Assembly (NCBI RefSeq): GCF_949287625.1
Contig: NZ_CASEGO010000125.1
Span: forward strand, 1 to 7,389
Direction of reading: 5' to 3'
DNA length: 7,389 nucleotides
From: an uncultured Brachyspira sp.
Lineage (GTDB): Bacteria > Spirochaetota > Brachyspiria > Brachyspirales > Brachyspiraceae
How positions within the stretch are numbered: position 1 is the first letter of the stretch; the number at the start of each line of letters is the position of its first letter. Position numbers and translations under genes: made by a program. A model generated the notes under the pieces. The model was not told the origin of the DNA, did not search any database, and worked only from the letters and a program-made list of their open reading frames with translations. Below, one piece after another: positions 4,362-7,389 of the stretch.

Positions 4362-7223
4362 TTATCCCTCTATAATGTTTTGTGGTAATACCCATAATGT
4401 GATAATACCTATAAATGGCTGCTGATTAACTGATATTTGTTTTTTTAGATATTCATCTTTAAATTTTTTATCATCTACCTGCATATAAGCACTTCTTAAG
4501 TTTTGGCGGGCTATTTCATGCAGGCTTTCTGTAAAAGATGAATTTCTTTTCTGTATTACTTTACTATCAGTTTGGACAGCTTTTATTTTCTTTGGAACTA
4601 AATCAAAATCCGGCTTATAGCCTTCTGCAAAACATACTGCCTGATAAAAGCTTTTTGCAACAGTAGTGGCAGGGGTATCTATAGATTCGTCACTTTCCTG
4701 ATTATTACCATTTATTTCTATATCGTTGTTATCTGAAATATTTGAAAGTTTTTCATCTTTTAAGCCAAGCATATTTTTAATAGTTTCTATATTTATGTTT
4801 AAAGGTTCATCTTTTTTTTGGTTTTTATGCTCTTTTGCAATATAGTCCCATGCTTTTGATGCACCTGCACCATGAATACTGCTACCATTATATTTATCTT
4901 TATATTCTTTTAGTAATACATTATCTAAATCTGTAACATTTATACCTGTAAGATATGTTTTTATTCTTTCTTTAAAGATAAATTTTGCTGTATCTGCATC
5001 ATTAATATTCGCATATAAACTATATGAATTAATTAATGAGTTAATATCCATATTTTTATCGCCAAATAATACAGCCTTATTATCAAATATACTAAAATTA
5101 TTTACTATGTCAATAGGCATACATACTGTATGCTGATTTATTACTGTATGCGGTGGTAAAAATTTATCATCTAAATGCATATAGTTATATAAGTTTATAT
5201 ATTTTTTAAGTTTTTCTTTATCTGGTATATCATATATCCATTGCAGCACTTCATCCAGCAAAGCTCCAAAAAGATAATTACCAATAGTTTTTGCTCCCTT
5301 TTTTGCTCCAGAAGATAAACCTTTTAAGTCAATTTCTTCATTTATTTCATTAATTGAATCTATATTTAAAAATATTTCATTAGCAATATCTTTACTTTCT
5401 ACAGTAATATTTGTTTCCTGTTCTGAGATAACATCATGATGGTTAATATATTCTGGCTTAAACTTAAAGTGGTCAAGAATAAATTCGTAAAGATATATTA
5501 AAGTTGATTGAAATGTTTGAGAATCTGCTGTATCTCTTATATTTTTATAATTAATAGTTATAATATTTAACACATATTCTTTACATTCATTATATCTATT
5601 TTCATCTACTAAATCACTTGGTGTGTGTTTCTTAAAAACTTCATAAGTCATATATGTTTTTATGATATTATATAATTCAAGAGTAAATGATGATTTTACA
5701 TGGACACCTTGTTGGTTTAAAAAATTATATATTATACCATATTCAAAAGTATCTTCTAAATTATTTTCTTTAATTATATCATAATGTAAGAATTTTATAT
5801 TGCTGCTAGTTATATCAGTATAAAACAATATACTAAATACAATATTTTTTAGTATGATTAGTGATAAATCAAATATTTTTTCACTTATTTTAATAAAAAT
5901 AATATCATTATAACTTAGTTTATCATGATTTAACTTAATATTTGCAATAGTTTTATTTCTATATGTGATAAAATCGTATGTACTTATATATAAATTATTA
6001 AAATATTCATAATATTTATCATAAATATTAAAATTTATAAGAATAAAAGGGTACATAATTTTTTTGTAATTTTTAAATTCCATTCTATGCTGTTGATTTA
6101 TTTCTGTAATTTTTCCAAATTCTTTTTCACAATTACCAATTATAGTATCTAGGAACTCTTGTATCTGGTCTTTTATAAAACCTTTATAATCTTCATACAT
6201 ATCATATTCATCAAGCTGCTCATTTGTATAAAAATAACTAATAGATTGATATGCAGTCATTGTTAGATTAAATAAATTATTTAAATGGGTATTTAACTCA
6301 TCATCTAATAAAGTATAATTTTTAATATAAATTATTGTATCGCTATAATATGCAAAATAATTAATTATATGTTTTTTAATAAATGGGATTTTCTTGTTAT
6401 ATTCTAAATGATTTTGCCAACGTAAAAAGTCAAAATTTTCAAATTCTAATGTTACCAACCTATCTTCTATATATCTTATCTTCCAGCTTTCTACTTTATT
6501 TTTCATACTATTAAATAGTGCAACATATTCATTATATATTTTTTCTATATTTGATAAAATATTATCAATATAGTTAGTTTTTTCTGCATATTTAAAACAT
6601 GAAAAAAACATAGGATAAATTTTTGATGTTTCTTCCTGCACTTTATTTATCATTAAATCATAATCTGCATAATCATGCATGCCATAGTTTCTTTTATAAT
6701 CTTCTGCACCTGCTCCAAAACTAATATGATATATTGGATTTACTTTTAATTTATTTGTTAATTCCTGCTTTACTGAAGGACTTTTACCAGATAAAAGAGA
6801 ATTTGTAAAAATAATAACATTGCAGTAGTTTGTAATATTTTTATTCATATTACTGTCTATTTTATTACTTAAATAATAACTTAAAAGCGGGGTAGTATAT
6901 AATGGTGTTTCTATATATAATATTTTATAAAGATTATTTATACTGTCATTAAATATTTTGTCTTTTTTATCTTGATAAATCTCTATAAATCTATCATGTA
7001 TTTGTTTTAAGTTTTTACCAGTATTTTCATTTTCTATATATATTTCATTAAAAACTGATGAAAAAGTGCTGTCTTTTTGAATATCTTCATTATATTTGTA
7101 GTTTATATTATATGTTGGCATGTCATTATTTTTATATATATTTAATGGATTATATGAGCTGTATATAGATATAGAATTTTCTGTATATACATAATTGCCT
7201 CTGATTTTATATTCATATTCCAT
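4362..7223 (-). CDS. Large protein of unknown family, compositionally two-part
   Basis: 953 residues, not recognised. There is no signal peptide. The N-terminal ~630 residues are predicted mostly helical, very rich in Asn, Tyr, Ile, Lys and Asp, with one moderately hydrophobic stretch (451-468) that contains a Lys and an Asn. From ~631 the character changes: GLSSGAKKGAKTIGNYLFGA (635-654) is small-residue-rich and amphipathic and runs into LLDEVLQWI. A second glycine-rich patch, NGSSIHGAGASKAWDYI, covers 779-795. An acidic, Asn-rich, probably disordered linker spans ~821-850. The end (894-950) is a conserved-looking helix-strand tail closing with FIGIITLWVLP. No nuclease, protease, ATPase or lipase motif was found. 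The start is the first ATG/GTG/TTG after an in-frame stop at 7296-7298, but has no clear ribosome site. It heads the minus-strand unit. A secreted effector is one idea, and a structural or defence protein is equally open. Confidence 0.85.
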   Translation of the reverse strand: MEYEYKIRGNYVYTENSISIYSSYNPLNIYKNNDMPTYNINYKYNEDIQKDSTFSSVFNEIYIENENTGKNLKQIHDRFIEIYQDKKDKIFNDSINNLYKILYIETPLYTTPLLSYYLSNKIDSNMNKNITNYCNVIIFTNSLLSGKSPSVKQELTNKLKVNPIYHISFGAGAEDYKRNYGMHDYADYDLMINKVQEETSKIYPMFFSCFKYAEKTNYIDNILSNIEKIYNEYVALFNSMKNKVESWKIRYIEDRLVTLEFENFDFLRWQNHLEYNKKIPFIKKHIINYFAYYSDTIIYIKNYTLLDDELNTHLNNLFNLTMTAYQSISYFYTNEQLDEYDMYEDYKGFIKDQIQEFLDTIIGNCEKEFGKITEINQQHRMEFKNYKKIMYPFILINFNIYDKYYEYFNNLYISTYDFITYRNKTIANIKLNHDKLSYNDIIFIKISEKIFDLSLIILKNIVFSILFYTDITSSNIKFLHYDIIKENNLEDTFEYGIIYNFLNQQGVHVKSSFTLELYNIIKTYMTYEVFKKHTPSDLVDENRYNECKEYVLNIITINYKNIRDTADSQTFQSTLIYLYEFILDHFKFKPEYINHHDVISEQETNITVESKDIANEIFLNIDSINEINEEIDLKGLSSGAKKGAKTIGNYLFGALLDEVLQWIYDIPDKEKLKKYINLYNYMHLDDKFLPPHTVINQHTVCMPIDIVNNFSIFDNKAVLFGDKNMDINSLINSYSLYANINDADTAKFIFKERIKTYLTGINVTDLDNVLLKEYKDKYNGSSIHGAGASKAWDYIAKEHKNQKKDEPLNINIETIKNMLGLKDEKLSNISDNNDIEINGNNQESDESIDTPATTVAKSFYQAVCFAEGYKPDFDLVPKKIKAVQTDSKVIQKRNSSFTESLHEIARQNLRSAYMQVDDKKFKDEYLKKQISVNQQPFIGIITLWVLPQNIIEG
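4364..4372 (-). promoter_or_regulatory. Ribosome binding site embedded in the end of the upstream gene
   Basis: AGAGGGAT on the minus strand lies across the last codons of the 953-residue gene (Glu-Gly-stop), about 7 bp before the ATG at 4358-4356. The stop and the next start are separated by only 3 bp, so ribosomes finishing the first gene probably initiate the second. Confidence 0.65.
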
Positions 7224-7310
7224 TAAAGGCTTTATACTGTTACCAAAAGACTGCAGTAATACTGTAAAATATAAATCTGATAATAAATTATGGGTCTAGA
7301 CTAGTATCTT
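7224..7310 (-). other. Gap between the right-edge gene and the 953-residue gene
   Basis: 87 bp with no convincing Shine-Dalgarno site for the ATG at 7223-7221 and no good -35/-10 pair on the minus strand (TTTACA and TATAAA are present but wrongly spaced). The last 24 codons before the ATG are open in its frame (encoding ...LLQSFGNSIKPL) but contain no ATG, GTG or TTG. The large gene may therefore be transcribed from a promoter further upstream together with the right-edge gene. Confidence 0.4.
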
Positions 7311-7389
7311 TTATTTTTCAAAAAAAATTTTTTCTATGAGATTATAGAAATTATCATGTCTATAATTAAATCTAACCTCACTTTCTTTT
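7311..7389 (-). CDS. C-terminal tail of an unidentified gene (partial)
   Basis: A minus-strand frame open from the right edge for 25 codons, ending in TAA at 7313-7311. The residues (ending RHDNFYNLIEKIFFEK) have the Asn/Tyr/Ile/Lys/Phe-rich, charged character of the adjacent 953-residue protein. That makes coding plausible and suggests a further member of the same operon. The frame equals that of the 953-residue gene. A second minus-strand frame is also open here for 17 codons (stop at 7337-7335), so the assignment is uncertain. Too short to name. Confidence 0.4.
   Translation of the reverse strand, partial: KESEVRFNYRHDNFYNLIEKIFFEK

Noticed and set aside
7294..7304. Overlapping TCTAGA and ACTAGT palindromes, resembling a cloning-site junction
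   Set aside because: Only 11 bp, with native-looking sequence on both sides and no further vector sequence; best regarded as coincidence.
7318..7352. Possible minus-strand terminator hairpin (TTTCTAT / ATAGAAA then A4 T8)
   Set aside because: The stem has a single G-C pair and overlaps the likely coding tail; an A-tract separates it from the T-run. Expected by chance at this AT content.
7356..7389. Plus-strand ATG opening a short frame to the right edge
   Set aside because: No ribosome site, only 11 codons visible, and opposite to the more protein-like minus-strand tail.
1..7389. CRISPR arrays, tRNA or rRNA genes, insertion sequences
   Set aside because: No regularly spaced repeats, no tRNA-like cloverleaf, no transposase motif and no flanking terminal inverted repeats were seen.

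Overview
The window is very AT-rich and carries an apparent Gram-negative gene set. At the left edge is the start of an RND-efflux periplasmic adaptor with a signal peptide, followed by an LTA-synthase-type membrane sulfatase. To the right is a compact three-gene block of uncharacterised proteins. Codon use (AAA, AGA, TTA, AAT preferred) and the RND adaptor point to a low-GC diderm. Members of the Deferribacteres such as Mucispirillum, or other host-associated low-GC Gram-negatives, are possible. The taxon is a guess and is not shown by any marker gene here.

Layout: (1) Positions 1-155, minus strand: N-terminal 51 codons of an HlyD/MFP-type adaptor, running off the left edge. (2) 156-289: divergent intergenic region with candidate promoters for both flanking genes. 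(3) 290-2302, plus strand: a 670-residue LTA synthase family/alkaline-phosphatase-fold transferase with five predicted membrane segments and recognisable metal and nucleophile positions. (4) 2303-2398: convergent gap holding an intrinsic terminator (plus direction) and, unexpectedly, a perfect TTGACA-17-TATAAT promoter on the minus strand, aimed back into the end of the LTA synthase gene. (5) 2399-7223, minus strand: a tight transcription unit read right to left. It encodes a 953-residue protein of unknown family, a 560-residue protein with a Sel1/TPR-like segment, and an 86-residue protein with a Tat-like N-terminus. (6) 7224-7310: an 87-bp gap. (7) 7311-7389: probable C-terminal tail of another minus-strand gene entering from the right edge.

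The first two proteins of the minus-strand block are separated by only 3 bp, and the ribosome-binding site of the second lies inside the end of the first. The third follows after 16 bp with a strong AAGGCGGT site. The three are therefore very probably co-expressed. None belongs to a family I can name with confidence. The large protein is compositionally split: roughly its first 630 codons are far poorer in GC than its last 320, which resemble the neighbouring 560-residue gene. A large unknown protein followed by a Sel1-like protein and a small exported-looking protein is the most likely place for an undescribed system. An effector with accessory or immunity proteins is one possibility, but the sequence alone does not establish it.
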